Positions 15,564-25,039 are shown, counted from the stretch's first letter. The stretch: DNA of 42,761 bases from Verrucomicrobiales bacterium (GCA_016793885.1 JAEUHE010000037.1:1-42761), one strand, 5' to 3'. Numbers and translations are program-made. The notes: a model not told the origin generated them from the sequence alone.

Positions 15564-16294
15564 TGCAGCTCGACCTTTGACGTTTTGCGATTCATCCGGA
15601 TGTTCAACATCTCCACCGCGACGGAAAAAGCCATGGCGAAGTAGACATAGCCCTTGGAGATCTTCTGATGAAATCCTTCGGCAACCAGCAGAGCGCCAAT
15701 GAGGATCAGGAAACTCAGCGCCAGCATTTTGATGGACGGATGATTCTCCACGAACCGGCTGATGGAGTCCACAAACAACAGCATCACCACCACGGCGATC
15801 ACCACCGCGGCGATCATGATCCAAACCTGCTTCACCATGCCGACGGCGGTGATCACTGAGTCCAAAGAGAACACGATATCAAGAAGCAAGATTTGAACGA
15901 TGACCGAGCTGTAGGTGGCTGGCATCGATTTGGTCTTTTCGCCATCAACCCCCTCCAACTTCTCATGAATCTCATAGGTGCTCTTGGCCAGGAGGAAAAG
16001 TCCGCCGATGATCAGAATGAGATCCCTTCCGGAAATCGCCACATGCCAGGAATAAAAATCGCGTTCGAAAAACGGCTTTTCAAGCTTCACGATCCAGGCT
16101 AATCCGCAAAGCAGAAGAATACGGGTGATCATCGCCAGCGCCAAACCCACCTTCCTGGCTTTGGCTTGCTGCTCAGGCGGCAGCTTGCCGCTTAGAATCG
16201 AGATAAAGATGATATTGTCGATCCCCAACACCACCTCCAAGAGCGTCAAGGTGATGAGACTGATCCAGACTTCAGGCTGAGAGATCCATTCCAT
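15548..16294 (-). CDS. TerC family integral membrane protein
   Basis: TerC-family inner-membrane protein, a group linked to metal-ion (often manganese) export or tellurite resistance. About seven hydrophobic segments are present. The two conserved acidic membrane motifs are seen in LEVVLGIDNIIFIS (residues about 18-31) and DIVFSLDSVITAVGM (about 130-144). At 248 residues it fits the short YgdQ-like branch without extra domains. ATG at 16294 precedes a typical N-terminus. The gene converges with and overlaps yraN by 16 bases. Its substrate is not determinable here. Confidence 0.9.
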   Translation of the reverse strand: MEWISQPEVWISLITLTLLEVVLGIDNIIFISILSGKLPPEQQAKARKVGLALAMITRILLLCGLAWIVKLEKPFFERDFYSWHVAISGRDLILIIGGLFLLAKSTYEIHEKLEGVDGEKTKSMPATYSSVIVQILLLDIVFSLDSVITAVGMVKQVWIMIAAVVIAVVVMLLFVDSISRFVENHPSIKMLALSFLILIGALLVAEGFHQKISKGYVYFAMAFSVAVEMLNIRMNRKTSKVELHQPYR

Positions 16295-16318
16295 AGTAAT
16301 TTCTAGTTCCAGTCATTC

Positions 16319-16359
16319 CAACAAAACGAAACTTCCCGACAGCAAAAGCTGCCGGGAAG
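16319..16359 (-). terminator. Intrinsic terminator of the aldose epimerase gene
   Basis: On the minus strand, cttcccggcagc and gctgtcgggaag pair over twelve positions with one mismatch around a TTTT loop (16332-16359), followed by the T-rich tract tttcgttttgttg (16331-16319). It lies 21 bases after the stop codon at 16381 and upstream of the terC-family start at 16294, so it separates the two minus-strand genes. Confidence 0.8.
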
Positions 16360-16380
16360 GCATCAACGCTAGCGTCCCAA

Positions 16381-17559
16381 TTATTGGGCGGAAAATTTGT
16401 GAACCGTGCTCGTGCGATAAACCTCTCCCGGTCGCAACACGGTGCTGGGGAACTGTGGCTTGTTCGGCGAATCGGGAAAGTGCTGAGTCTCCAAACAAAA
16501 GCCAAAGTTCTTGAGGTATCGCTTTCCGCCCTTGCCCGTCAAGGTGCCGTCAAGGTAGTTGCCCGTGTAAAGCTGCACCCCCGGCTCAGTGGTGGAGATA
16601 ACCATCCGACGGCCGGTGGTCGGCTCATAAACCTCCGCAGCCAGGGTAAGAGTTCCTGCGGAGGTGCGATCGATCACATAGTTGTGGTCATATCCGCCCG
16701 GGGTTCCCTTCAGCTGGTTCCATCGGGCGCCGATCGCAATCGGCGCCGTGAAGTCCATGGCAGTCCCGCGAGAGCTCACGACGTCCCCGATGGGAATGCT
16801 GGTTTCATCGACCGGAGTGTACCGCTCCGCATTCAGACGCAGGACGTGGCCGAGAATGTCCCCCTCGCCCGCACCCGCCAGGTTAAAGTAGGAGTGGTTG
16901 GTCAAATTGATGACCGTGTCTTTGTCAGTGGTGGCTTCGTAGTCGATCCGCAGCTCATCTTGATGGTTCAGGGTATAGGTCACCTTGATGCTCAGGGTGC
17001 CCGGAAAGCCTTCCTCCCCATCTGGACTGATATAGGTAAGCTCAAGGGCAGCACCGAGGGGCGTGCTGACATCCCGTGCTTTCCAGACCCGCTTGTCTAA
17101 ACCCTTAATGCCCCCATGGAGGCTGTTCGGTCCGTTGTTGGCGGCAAGCTTGTAGACGGTTCCATTCAGCAAGAATTGGGCTTTGGCGATGCGATTAGCG
17201 TAACGTCCGGTGGTCGCTCCAAAATAAGGATGCCCCTTGAGATAGCCGTCCAGATCATCAAAGCCCAGAACGACGTCCGCCAGCCGTCCCGCGCGATCAG
17301 GAACATGCAGTTCGGTGAGCAACGCGCCGTAGGTCATGATCTTGGCCTTGAGGCCACCCCGGTTCAAAAGGGTGTAGATCTCAACCGATTCTCCTTCAGG
17401 AGTTTTTCCAAAATCTTGCTTTTCAATCATGGGAGTAGGATTCGCACTCAGATCGTGCTCGTAGCGCCACGACTCGCCCTGATAGGAGCCGCAACCGGTC
17501 AATAGAACAAGGCTGGCGAGTACGCCGCCGAAGCTCACGAATGAGAAGATGGCTTTCAT
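16381..17559 (-). CDS. galM: Aldose 1-epimerase, lipoprotein
   Basis: Interconverts alpha and beta anomers of galactose or glucose. The N-terminus (MKAIFSFVSFGG, then VLLTGCGS) is a lipoprotein signal with the lipobox LTGC, so it should be membrane-anchored in the periplasm, unlike cytoplasmic GalM. Conserved residues: Arg and Asn in GRYANRIAKAQF, His in NSLHGG, the catalytic base/acid His in NLTNHSYFNLAG and Glu in TTEPGVQLYTGNYLDG. At 392 residues the mature part is of normal size. ATG at 17559 is chosen because the signal peptide begins there; an in-frame TTG at 17589 would add ten polar residues. A strong terminator follows. Confidence 0.92.
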   Translation of the reverse strand: MKAIFSFVSFGGVLASLVLLTGCGSYQGESWRYEHDLSANPTPMIEKQDFGKTPEGESVEIYTLLNRGGLKAKIMTYGALLTELHVPDRAGRLADVVLGFDDLDGYLKGHPYFGATTGRYANRIAKAQFLLNGTVYKLAANNGPNSLHGGIKGLDKRVWKARDVSTPLGAALELTYISPDGEEGFPGTLSIKVTYTLNHQDELRIDYEATTDKDTVINLTNHSYFNLAGAGEGDILGHVLRLNAERYTPVDETSIPIGDVVSSRGTAMDFTAPIAIGARWNQLKGTPGGYDHNYVIDRTSAGTLTLAAEVYEPTTGRRMVISTTEPGVQLYTGNYLDGTLTGKGGKRYLKNFGFCLETQHFPDSPNKPQFPSTVLRPGEVYRTSTVHKFSAQ

Positions 17560-17695
17560 GTTTGGCTTTGTCTGGCGTACGAAACCCAACGAGGAACAGT
17601 CGATGTCGATCGATGCTTACTCCCAGGGGATCGGAATGCCAGTTGCTTATAGGTCGGCGTCGTTTCGAGTGTCAAACCGATAAGTTCGGCGAGGT

Positions 17696-18243
17696 TGAGC
17701 GGAGGTGGTAGGTGGTAGGTGGCAGGTGACCCACTCGTCACTCGTCACTCGTCACTCGTCACTCGTCACTCTTCACTCGATTGCCAGGTGAGGCCCCGAC
17801 AAAGAAAGTTCACGCATACGCAACGCTTCCCCCACTATGGACCGCGGTGGCACGACACCGCTGTTCCTTCACGCCACCTCCCCCCCCGGCGACGCACACC
17901 CCCACAGGGGACGCCTCTAAGCCACCCCGTCACGTGCAGGAAAAGCGGAGACGTGTCTCCGCAGTCCATAAGCGCCCCCTTCCACCTTCCTGAGCTTCGT
18001 GCCTTAGTGAGAAACATTCAGGCGCTTCTCCGCCCAGGCCTTCTCTGTGACCTCGGCGGACTCTGTGTGAAAAACCCGGGAATCGGAGCGGATGGCGAGG
18101 AATCGATTACGATTACGAATACGATTACGACAGCCGAGTGACGAGTGAGGAGACCCTGCCAACGGTCAACTGACCACTGCCAACGGTCAACGGACACTAC
18201 CACGGTCAACGGATCCACCTACCTACCACCCAACACCTCCGCT
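17696..18243. mobile_element. Heptamer-bounded intergenic element, copy A (~550 bp)
   Basis: The left end reads tgagcggaggtggtagg, further AGGTGGT units, then seven TCACTCG-type units (17731-17779). A ~355-base core (17780-18134) follows, then two CGAGTGA units (18135-18148), a caacggtcaac-rich stretch, and ends in ctaccaccc...cacctccgct. Read on the other strand the right end repeats the left end (agcggaggtg, GGTAGGT units, TCACTCG units), so the whole is flanked by long inverted terminal arrays. The core contains the perfect inverted repeat gcggaga-cgtg-tctccgc (17945-17962). Copy B at 27413 matches closely, with about three differences over the 160 bases from 17960. No transposase is encoded; it resembles a non-autonomous element or interspersed palindromic unit. 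This is an inference from structure. Confidence 0.7.
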
Positions 18244-18305
18244 TCCCTCTCATTTGTCCTTCCCTTGACTTCCAGAAAGCCCTGAACCATTCTGTTACAC
18301 ACTCA

Positions 18306-18311
18306 TATAGT
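18306..18311 (+). promoter_or_regulatory. Possible -10 box upstream of the beta-helix gene
   Basis: TATAGT at 18306-18311 is a good -10 hexamer in the AT-richer stretch between copy A of the element and the large gene. The matching -35 position (tgaacc, 18283-18288, spacer 17) is poor. Low-confidence call; the rest of 18244-18357 shows no other feature. Confidence 0.25.
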
Positions 18312-18357
18312 AGGACGAACATTATGAGAAGGAACTGTTCACTCCCGCTTATTCGCG

Positions 18358-21300
18358 ATGCTCAACCTCGTATTTACCTTTTCCACACCTTCCTCCTTGT
18401 TGAGATGGTGCCGGGGTGGGATTGATCTGGCCTGCCTCGTGGCACTGTCGTGCATCTTAGGTTGCCCGGGGATCACCAGCGCCGGAGATCTCGCGATATG
18501 CCATGAGGTGGCTCTTCGAGACGCGGTCGCCACGGGCGGCACGTTCAGCATCACTGCAAGTTGTGGCAGCATTCAGCTGACGCAACCATTGATTGTCGAA
18601 AAGGACACCACCTTCACGACGACCACTAGCTTCACGTTAACTGCAGCGACGCTCTTTCCGCTCTTCATCATCAAGCCGGGCGTGACACTTTCGATCACGC
18701 GACTCAACCTCGGTGGCTACAAACCCTTTAGTCAAAACGAGCCCTATAATCCAATCTATGTCGGAAGGGCGATCTACAATGACGGCGGCACCTTCCTGGC
18801 CGAGTCTTGCTCGTTCCGAGGTGCCCTCGGCACCGGCGGCCCAGATGCTGGAATGGGAGGAGCCATTTTCTCTCGCAACGGTTCGATCCGATTGCAAAAA
18901 TGCGCTCTGGAATATAATAGCGCCGCCGCCGCCGGAGGTTCCATCTATGCGACGAATTCCACCGTTACGCTGACCCAGTGTGCGTTAAGGACCAACTCCG
19001 CGGGGGGCAGTCCGAATTCTTCGGGTCTGGCATTAGGCGGCGCCCTCTGCCTCGATCGCAGCCTCTCGACACTGACGGGATGTGAGTTGACTGGCAATGC
19101 GGTCGCCTGTTCCGTAAGCAATGTCTTCCGGGCCTTCGGGGGATCCATCGCTCAGCTCCATGGAGAGCTTACACTCACAACCACAACACTCGCGCTCAAC
19201 AGGGCCGAGGGAGCAAATGACTTCAGGCAACCGTCAGCGGAGGAGGTCAAGGGAGGTGCCGTCTATAGCAGCGGGACCCTCGTGGTAAGCGGCTCCACAT
19301 TCACGAACAATTACTGTCGGGCGGGAATCGATGCGAACCTGACGGGCAGCGCCATCGGAGGCGCGATCTATTGCTCGGCCACTTTGCAACTCCTAAGCTC
19401 CAGACTTGCGTACAACACGAGTTCTGGCGCGAACGCTCGAGGTGGAGCATTGGCGAACGAAGGAAACGCCGCCTTAAACGGCAACCTCTTCGCATCCAAT
19501 ATCTGCAAAGAAGCTCGCCGGGAAAGCCAAGGGGGTGCGATCCACAATTCTGGAGTTCTGACCCTTTCCTCCGCAACATTCATTTCCAACGAAGCGGTGG
19601 TGAGCCAAGCTTCTCACCTGTTTCCGGCGGTGGAGGCCTCGGGCCCCATCCTCAACTCAGACTTGGGAGGAGCCATTGCCTCCGGTGGCGGCATCCACAA
19701 TTCGGGAACTTGCAGCGCGACCAACTCAACATTCAGGGACAACCGTGTCTATGCACGCACCACAGCCGATTCGTCGCTCGTGCCAGCCTCGGCCCGTGGC
19801 GGTGCCGTATTCAACGCGCGCGGAACTTTCACATTGGTCCACGCGACCATCGCGACCAACCGTTGTGAAAGAGATTACTTTGACGAGCGAACTTCCATTC
19901 AAGGAGCGGGGATTTTCCATGCCTCCGGCACCACCCTTCTGATCAACAGCGCGGTCGCCAACAATTCGCCGGGCGGCAACTGTTTCGGGACGCTTGCCGA
20001 CGGCGGCGGCAACGCCTGCTCTGATGAGAGCTGCCCTTTCGTCACCGGCTACGTAAACCAACCCATCGAGTTTCAGGCGGCGCCCGGTCCGAGTTCAACC
20101 CTAATTCCGATGCCCGGCAGCGTGCTGATCGACGGAGCCATCGGCAGCGCTTGCACGCCGCAGGATCAGCTTGGGCGCGCACGTCCAATCGGGTCCGCGT
20201 GCGATATCGGAGCCGTGGAGTCGCTGAGCACAGGAAACACCCAGTGGACACGATTCCGTAAGCCTAAGCCCAGAGTCTTGGAATCCTCAGAGGAGATCGT
20301 CATCACGGTCCAGCACGTCGGAAACGTGACGGGCACGTTCCGAGTCAACTATGAAACCCGAGATGGCACGGCCACTGCAGGAACAGACTATGCCGCCGCC
20401 CGTGGAGAACTCGTTTTTTCCTCCGGAATTACCCTCGCCAGTTTTTCGGTAAAGTTCCGGCCAGATGCGCTCCCCGAGCCCAATGAGACCATTCAGCTGA
20501 TTCTTACTGATCCAACCACGGGGGCAATTCTGGCGGAAGAAGAACTAACTATCGTGGAGGAGGAAACCAAATTCAGGTTTGCGCGAACTCAATTCGAGGG
20601 CTACGAGGGCAATTCGTTGTCGATCGAAGTGATTCGTGAAGGCTCAACAGGGGAGACTGCTGCCGTGAACTTTCACACCGTGGATGGCACCGCCCAGGCC
20701 GGCCATGACTATCTCCCGATTCAAGGGACACTCATTTTCGCTCCCGGTGAGACCCAACGCACCTTGAACATCCAAACGCTTGAAGATGACGAGCGAGAAA
20801 GCACCGAGACGGTAGGCATTGGATTGACCCTTCCCCTACGCGACCTCGAAATCGGAAGAACGGTCGCGGCCGTGCGGGACGTAACCGATTGTGACTTGAA
20901 ATGGCTTCAAGCCGCGGTGGAGCGAGGAGGACTCATTCGTTTCGAGTGCGACCACACGTATGTCCTTCCTAAGACCCTCGTGATCACCCGGGACACTATC
21001 TTTGATGCGACCGGACATGACGTCATTCTCGACGGCAATCGGGCGGTCCGACTCATTGAAGTCAGGCCGGGAGTGACCTTAAGCCTGACGAACCTGACCC
21101 TGATGCGAGGACGACAACTCGGTCGGCTGGGTGTTCAGGGAGGACAAGGGGGAGACGCCTATGGAGCAGCCATATTCAACGACCAGGGTACCGTTCATGC
21201 GTTTCAATGCCGCTTTGCCATGAACAGTGTTCAAGGCGGCGATGGAGGCGTCTCCACGCGCGACGATCAGCCCATTCCAGGAGGCGCTGCCTTCGGAGCC

Positions 21301-22893
21301 GCCCTCTTCAGCCAGTCGGGAACCTTGAGCCTCGTCCAATGCGAATTCTCCACCAATCGTGCGGCGGGCGGAGTAGGAGGTTATGGCCCGCTGATGCCCG
21401 AACCTGCCCCGGGCGGTTCGGCTCAGGGCGGAGGGCTTTATGGCACCAACACCACGCTGCAGCTGCAGGGCTGCCGTTTTGAGGGTAACACCTGTCTCGG
21501 TGGGAGAGGGGGGGAACGAAGCGGGACGTTCCTTCTCTCCAACTTCGGATCCTCTCGCGGAGGCGCTGTCTATACGATTGACGGGAACGCGGTCATCACC
21601 GAAGCGACGCTCGTGCAAAACCGAAGTCTATCCGGTGCACCGGCCACTGGCGGAGCCATCCATCAGGAGGGTGGCACCCTGATGCTCCGCAGGGCTTCGA
21701 TAGAGAAAAATTCCGCCGAAGGTGCTGACACGATTTCACGCTATGGATTGGGTTCAAGCAGCATTGGAGGAGGCATTTTTAGTCATGGCCAGTTGCTGCT
21801 CTCCGAATGTCAGTTCCTCGGTAACACGTCATTCTCCCGCGGTGTTGACAGCGCAGCAGGCGGCGTCTACAGCAGCGCTGGAGCTTCAATCGATGGGTGT
21901 TACTTCGAGTCGAATCGGTCGTTCACCATGTCGATGGGACGTATTTGCGGGACTGACTGCCGTGGAGCTCGCTATGGACTGACTTACGGAGGGGCACTCT
22001 TCAATACGAACACTCTTGTCCTCATCAATTCTTCGTTCGTCGGTAATATCGCCGAAGGAGGGGTATTCGAGCAAGCGTGGGATCTGCGCGCCTTTGGAAC
22101 GAATGCCTTTGGAGGCGGGCTTGCCAATTATGGCGTGTGTTACACGACGAACAACACTTTCGTGCTAAACGCGGCCAGGGGAGGACCGATGAATGGGGGC
22201 GATGGGTTCGGAGGCGGGATCTGCAACCTCTCCGGCGAACTCTTTCTCAATCACGCAACCTTTTTCCAAAACCAGGTCAGCGGGGCGGAAGCGAGCGAAC
22301 TCACGGGTGCCTTGCCGGGGAACGGGTTCGGCTCACAGCTGTTCAACGGTGCCGGGAGAGTCACTCTTGCCAATTCGATCCTGGCCGATACCAAACCCAG
22401 CACCAACTGCGTGGGAACGATTTTGGACGCCGGAGGCAACTTAAGTTCCGATCTCAGCTGCCAATTTACCAGTGGCTTCAACGGACTCAATCCACGCTTA
22501 GCTCCACTGGCCCGCTATGGCGGAACAGTTCCACTCCTAGCTCTCCTCCCCGGAAGCCCAGCAATCGATGCAGGGGATGGTCACCTTTGCGCCCCGGCTG
22601 ACCAACGCGGTTTTCCTCGTCCTTCAGGAGCGCAGTGTGATATCGGCGCTTTCGAGGCTCATGGCGAACTTGCCGCTGAGTCACTCTTTCAGGAATGGGC
22701 AGATGAATCCCACCTGCGCCTCATCTACGTCGGAGCCACCGGATCGACTCGAAGGCTCGAATCGTCGCCTGATCTCGATCTCTGGACCCCATGGGGTCCG
22801 GACTTCTCATTAGGGGATCAGGGCTGGTTTCAAACCGATGTGCCCGTGCAATCTCAGGACTCCCTGCGTGCCTTCCGGGTTCAGGTGCCGTAG
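18358..22893 (+). CDS. Giant secreted protein: two parallel beta-helix/choice-of-anchor-Q units joined by Calx-beta domains
   Basis: Likely exported surface or extracellular protein of 1511 residues. A signal peptide covers about 1-42 (hydrophobic core LACLVALSCILG, cleavage after TSA). Unit 1 (about 45-622) is a right-handed beta-helix of repeated GGAIxNxGxLxLxxxxFxxN-type rungs ending in a choice-of-anchor-Q motif (LIDGAIGSACTPQDQLGR then CDIGAVES). Two Calx-beta domains follow (about 630-850; DGTATAGTDYAA and DGTAQAGHDYLP signatures). Unit 2 (about 855-1436) repeats the plan, ending PAIDAGDGHLCAPADQRG and CDIGAFEA. The last 70 residues (RRLESSPDLDLWTP to FRVQVP) match a C-terminal tail common in verrucomicrobial secreted proteins. 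Function is unknown; polysaccharide binding or adhesion is plausible. No neighbour appears to be in its operon. Confidence 0.88.
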   Translation: MLNLVFTFSTPSSLLRWCRGGIDLACLVALSCILGCPGITSAGDLAICHEVALRDAVATGGTFSITASCGSIQLTQPLIVEKDTTFTTTTSFTLTAATLFPLFIIKPGVTLSITRLNLGGYKPFSQNEPYNPIYVGRAIYNDGGTFLAESCSFRGALGTGGPDAGMGGAIFSRNGSIRLQKCALEYNSAAAAGGSIYATNSTVTLTQCALRTNSAGGSPNSSGLALGGALCLDRSLSTLTGCELTGNAVACSVSNVFRAFGGSIAQLHGELTLTTTTLALNRAEGANDFRQPSAEEVKGGAVYSSGTLVVSGSTFTNNYCRAGIDANLTGSAIGGAIYCSATLQLLSSRLAYNTSSGANARGGALANEGNAALNGNLFASNICKEARRESQGGAIHNSGVLTLSSATFISNEAVVSQASHLFPAVEASGPILNSDLGGAIASGGGIHNSGTCSATNSTFRDNRVYARTTADSSLVPASARGGAVFNARGTFTLVHATIATNRCERDYFDERTSIQGAGIFHASGTTLLINSAVANNSPGGNCFGTLADGGGNACSDESCPFVTGYVNQPIEFQAAPGPSSTLIPMPGSVLIDGAIGSACTPQDQLGRARPIGSACDIGAVESLSTGNTQWTRFRKPKPRVLESSEEIVITVQHVGNVTGTFRVNYETRDGTATAGTDYAAARGELVFSSGITLASFSVKFRPDALPEPNETIQLILTDPTTGAILAEEELTIVEEETKFRFARTQFEGYEGNSLSIEVIREGSTGETAAVNFHTVDGTAQAGHDYLPIQGTLIFAPGETQRTLNIQTLEDDERESTETVGIGLTLPLRDLEIGRTVAAVRDVTDCDLKWLQAAVERGGLIRFECDHTYVLPKTLVITRDTIFDATGHDVILDGNRAVRLIEVRPGVTLSLTNLTLMRGRQLGRLGVQGGQGGDAYGAAIFNDQGTVHAFQCRFAMNSVQGGDGGVSTRDDQPIPGGAAFGAALFSQSGTLSLVQCEFSTNRAAGGVGGYGPLMPEPAPGGSAQGGGLYGTNTTLQLQGCRFEGNTCLGGRGGERSGTFLLSNFGSSRGGAVYTIDGNAVITEATLVQNRSLSGAPATGGAIHQEGGTLMLRRASIEKNSAEGADTISRYGLGSSSIGGGIFSHGQLLLSECQFLGNTSFSRGVDSAAGGVYSSAGASIDGCYFESNRSFTMSMGRICGTDCRGARYGLTYGGALFNTNTLVLINSSFVGNIAEGGVFEQAWDLRAFGTNAFGGGLANYGVCYTTNNTFVLNAARGGPMNGGDGFGGGICNLSGELFLNHATFFQNQVSGAEASELTGALPGNGFGSQLFNGAGRVTLANSILADTKPSTNCVGTILDAGGNLSSDLSCQFTSGFNGLNPRLAPLARYGGTVPLLALLPGSPAIDAGDGHLCAPADQRGFPRPSGAQCDIGAFEAHGELAAESLFQEWADESHLRLIYVGATGSTRRLESSPDLDLWTPWGPDFSLGDQGWFQTDVPVQSQDSLRAFRVQVP

Positions 22894-22988
22894 GTTCTGT
22901 CGGCAGATAGATTGAGTGCAGTTCGTAGCTCCGTCGGTCCGTACTTCTCGTCTTGTATCGAACCCCAAAACTCGGGAAGATTTCTCCC

Positions 22989-23537
22989 ATGACCGACGTC
23001 ACCTCTCGATTGGATCGCTTCCTTCGTCAAATACCCCAGCTGGGTCAGGGGGTCTACATCGCCAAAGGTGCGGTGGTCACCGGAGCCGTCAAGCTCGGAG
23101 ACCACTCCAGCATTTGGTACAACGCGGTGCTGCGCGGAGATATCGACCGCATCGAAGTCGGACATCACACCAATATCCAAGATAATGCAGTCCTCCATGT
23201 AGCCGATGACCTGCCCTGCCTGATTGCGGACTATGTGACGGTGGGCCACTCGGCCAACGTGCACGCCTGCACGATCGGGTCTCGCACCCTGGTCGGAATG
23301 GGAGCCATCGTGCTCGATGGCGCGGTGGTGGAGGAGGAATGCATCATCGGCGCTCATGCCTTGGTGCCTCCTGGAAAACGAATTCCGGCGGGTTCCATGG
23401 TGGTGGGCATCCCCGGCAAAATCTCGCGGGCGCTCAGCCCCGAAGAGCGGGCAGGACTTCGTTATTGGGCCGACAAGTATGTCGACAACGCCGCCTATTG
23501 CCTCCAGCACGGCATCAACCTAGGCAAGCCCCTTTAA
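22989..23537 (+). CDS. Gamma-class carbonic anhydrase family protein
   Basis: Left-handed beta-helix hexapeptide-repeat protein of the gamma-carbonic anhydrase/YrdA group, a homotrimeric zinc protein. The three metal-binding histidines are visible in DNAVLHVAD (about residue 70) and VGHSANVHACTIG (about 86-98). Hexapeptide-type rungs run from GAVVTGAVKLGDHSSI to GKRIPAGSMVVGIPGK, followed by a C-terminal helix. At 182 residues it is of family length. ATG at 22989 is chosen over an in-frame TTG at 22953. Many members show no carbonic anhydrase activity in vitro, so catalysis is not assured. Confidence 0.92.
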   Translation: MTDVTSRLDRFLRQIPQLGQGVYIAKGAVVTGAVKLGDHSSIWYNAVLRGDIDRIEVGHHTNIQDNAVLHVADDLPCLIADYVTVGHSANVHACTIGSRTLVGMGAIVLDGAVVEEECIIGAHALVPPGKRIPAGSMVVGIPGKISRALSPEERAGLRYWADKYVDNAAYCLQHGINLGKPL

Positions 23538-23622
23538 CCACGGATTTCGCCGATTCCACGGATCGGATCAGAACCGCCCAATTCCTCTTCCCATCCGTGC
23601 ATTCCGTGCAATCCGTGGTAAA
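23533..23622. repeat. Inverted repeat (CACGGAT type) between convergent genes
   Basis: The arm at about 23533-23566 (tttaaccacggatttcg...ccacggatcgg) and the arm at 23592-23622 (ccatccgtgcattccg...atccgtggtaaa) are inverted copies about 31 bases long with a few mismatches, separated by some 25 bases. The first arm contains the TAA stop of the carbonic anhydrase gene. The structure sits between convergent genes and could act as a bidirectional terminator. The 'ccacggat/atccgtgg' motif resembles a repeat I recall from many bacterial intergenic regions. Confidence 0.65.
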
Positions 23623-23658
23623 GCCATTCCCCGTTATAGGTTTGGCCCAGAGCCCAGC

Positions 23659-25017
23659 TCAACGGAACATGCCCGGAGGCAGGCCTTTCGGCATAGCCCC
23701 AGCACCCATCTTGCCGAACATTTTCTGGAACTTGCTGAACTTCTTCATCATCTGCTGCATCTGATTGAATCGATTCAGCAGGTTGTTCAGCTCCGCCACC
23801 GTCACGCCGCTGCCCTTCGCGATCCGTTTCCGGCGACTGGCGTTAAGAATGTTGGGGTTCTTCCGTTCCTCCAAAGTCATCCCGCAGATCATCGCCTCCA
23901 TGTGCGAGAATTCCTTCTCCTGTTTGGAAAGGTCGGCCCCCTTGAGCATCTCACTTCCCCCGGGCAGCATGCCGACGATCTTATCTAGAGGCCCGAGCTT
24001 CTTCATCTGGCGGAGCTGATCAAGAAAATCTTCGAGGCTGAAATGCCCCTTCTTCATCTTCTCTTCCAGCCGACGCGCATCCTCTTCGTCCACCGCCTCG
24101 GCCGCGCGCTCCACCAAGCTCACCACGTCGCCCATCCCCAGAATACGGGACGCCATCCGCTCCGGATGGAACGGTTCAAAATCCTCGAGCTTTTCACCCA
24201 CACCCATGAACTTAATGGGCTTCTGGGTGACCGACTTCATGCTCAGGGCCGCACCGCCGCGCGTATCGCCATCCAACTTGGTGAGAATCGACCCGGTAAT
24301 GCTGAGGGCCTGATCGAAATGGGTGGCCACATTGACAGCCTCCTGGCCGGTGGCGGCATCGAGCACGAGCAGAATTTCGTCGGGCTGAATCAGGTTCTTC
24401 AAGCGAACCAGCTCTTGAATCAAAGGCTCATCGATCTGCAGCCGACCGGCGGTGTCGAAGATGACCAGGTTGCAGCCGAGCGCCTGGGCCTGCTCCATCG
24501 CGAGTCGGGCGATGACCAGCACATCGGTCTCCCCCTTCTTGATGAAGACCGGAACGTTGAGCTGCTGCCCCAGCTTTTCCAGCTGGTCCATCGCGGCCGG
24601 ACGATAGACGTCCGCGCCGACGAGCAACGGCTTGCGATCCTGCTTCACCAGCCAGCGGGCGAGCTTGCCGGACGACGTGGTCTTGCCCGATCCATGCAAG
24701 CCCACCATCATCAACACGCCCGGGGTCTTCTTGAATTCGAGTCCCGAATTGGTCGCTCCCAGCAGACTGACCAGCTCATCGTGAATGATCTTAATGATCT
24801 GCTGGCCGGGATGAACGCTCTGAATGACCTCCTGGCCCAGGGACTTCTCCTTGATCTTATCGAGGAACTCCTTGACCACCTTGAAATTGACGTCGGCATC
24901 CAGCAGCGCCATCCGGACCTCGCGCAACGAGTCCGCCACGTTGTCTTCGGAAATCTTGCCTAACCCACGCAAATTCCGGAACACGTTCTGCAGCTTACCA
25001 GATAAGGATTCGAACAT
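23659..25017 (-). CDS. ffh: Signal recognition particle protein Ffh
   Basis: GTPase that binds signal peptides of nascent chains together with 4.5S RNA and docks with FtsY for membrane insertion. The 452-residue protein has the N domain (1-95), G1 motif GLHGSGKTT (106-114; GLHGS instead of the more usual GLQGA), DTAGR (G3), TKLDGDTRGG (G4 region), and the M domain (about 300-452) with RIAKGSGV, the methionine-rich NRFNQMQQMMKKFSKFQKMFGKM-type helix and the glycine/methionine tail ending GLPPGMFR. Start ATG at 25017. It converges on the carbonic anhydrase gene. Confidence 0.96.
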   Translation of the reverse strand: MFESLSGKLQNVFRNLRGLGKISEDNVADSLREVRMALLDADVNFKVVKEFLDKIKEKSLGQEVIQSVHPGQQIIKIIHDELVSLLGATNSGLEFKKTPGVLMMVGLHGSGKTTSSGKLARWLVKQDRKPLLVGADVYRPAAMDQLEKLGQQLNVPVFIKKGETDVLVIARLAMEQAQALGCNLVIFDTAGRLQIDEPLIQELVRLKNLIQPDEILLVLDAATGQEAVNVATHFDQALSITGSILTKLDGDTRGGAALSMKSVTQKPIKFMGVGEKLEDFEPFHPERMASRILGMGDVVSLVERAAEAVDEEDARRLEEKMKKGHFSLEDFLDQLRQMKKLGPLDKIVGMLPGGSEMLKGADLSKQEKEFSHMEAMICGMTLEERKNPNILNASRRKRIAKGSGVTVAELNNLLNRFNQMQQMMKKFSKFQKMFGKMGAGAMPKGLPPGMFR

Positions 25018-25039
25018 TCGGAAAGGTTAGAACAACCCA

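Noticed and set aside
18324-18425. Possible 33-codon leader ORF overlapping the start of the beta-helix gene
   Set aside because: No ribosome binding site, no recognisable leader features, and it is out of frame; probably chance.
18358-22893. Long minus-strand frames within the beta-helix gene
   Set aside because: Shadows of the plus-strand gene; no domains recognised.
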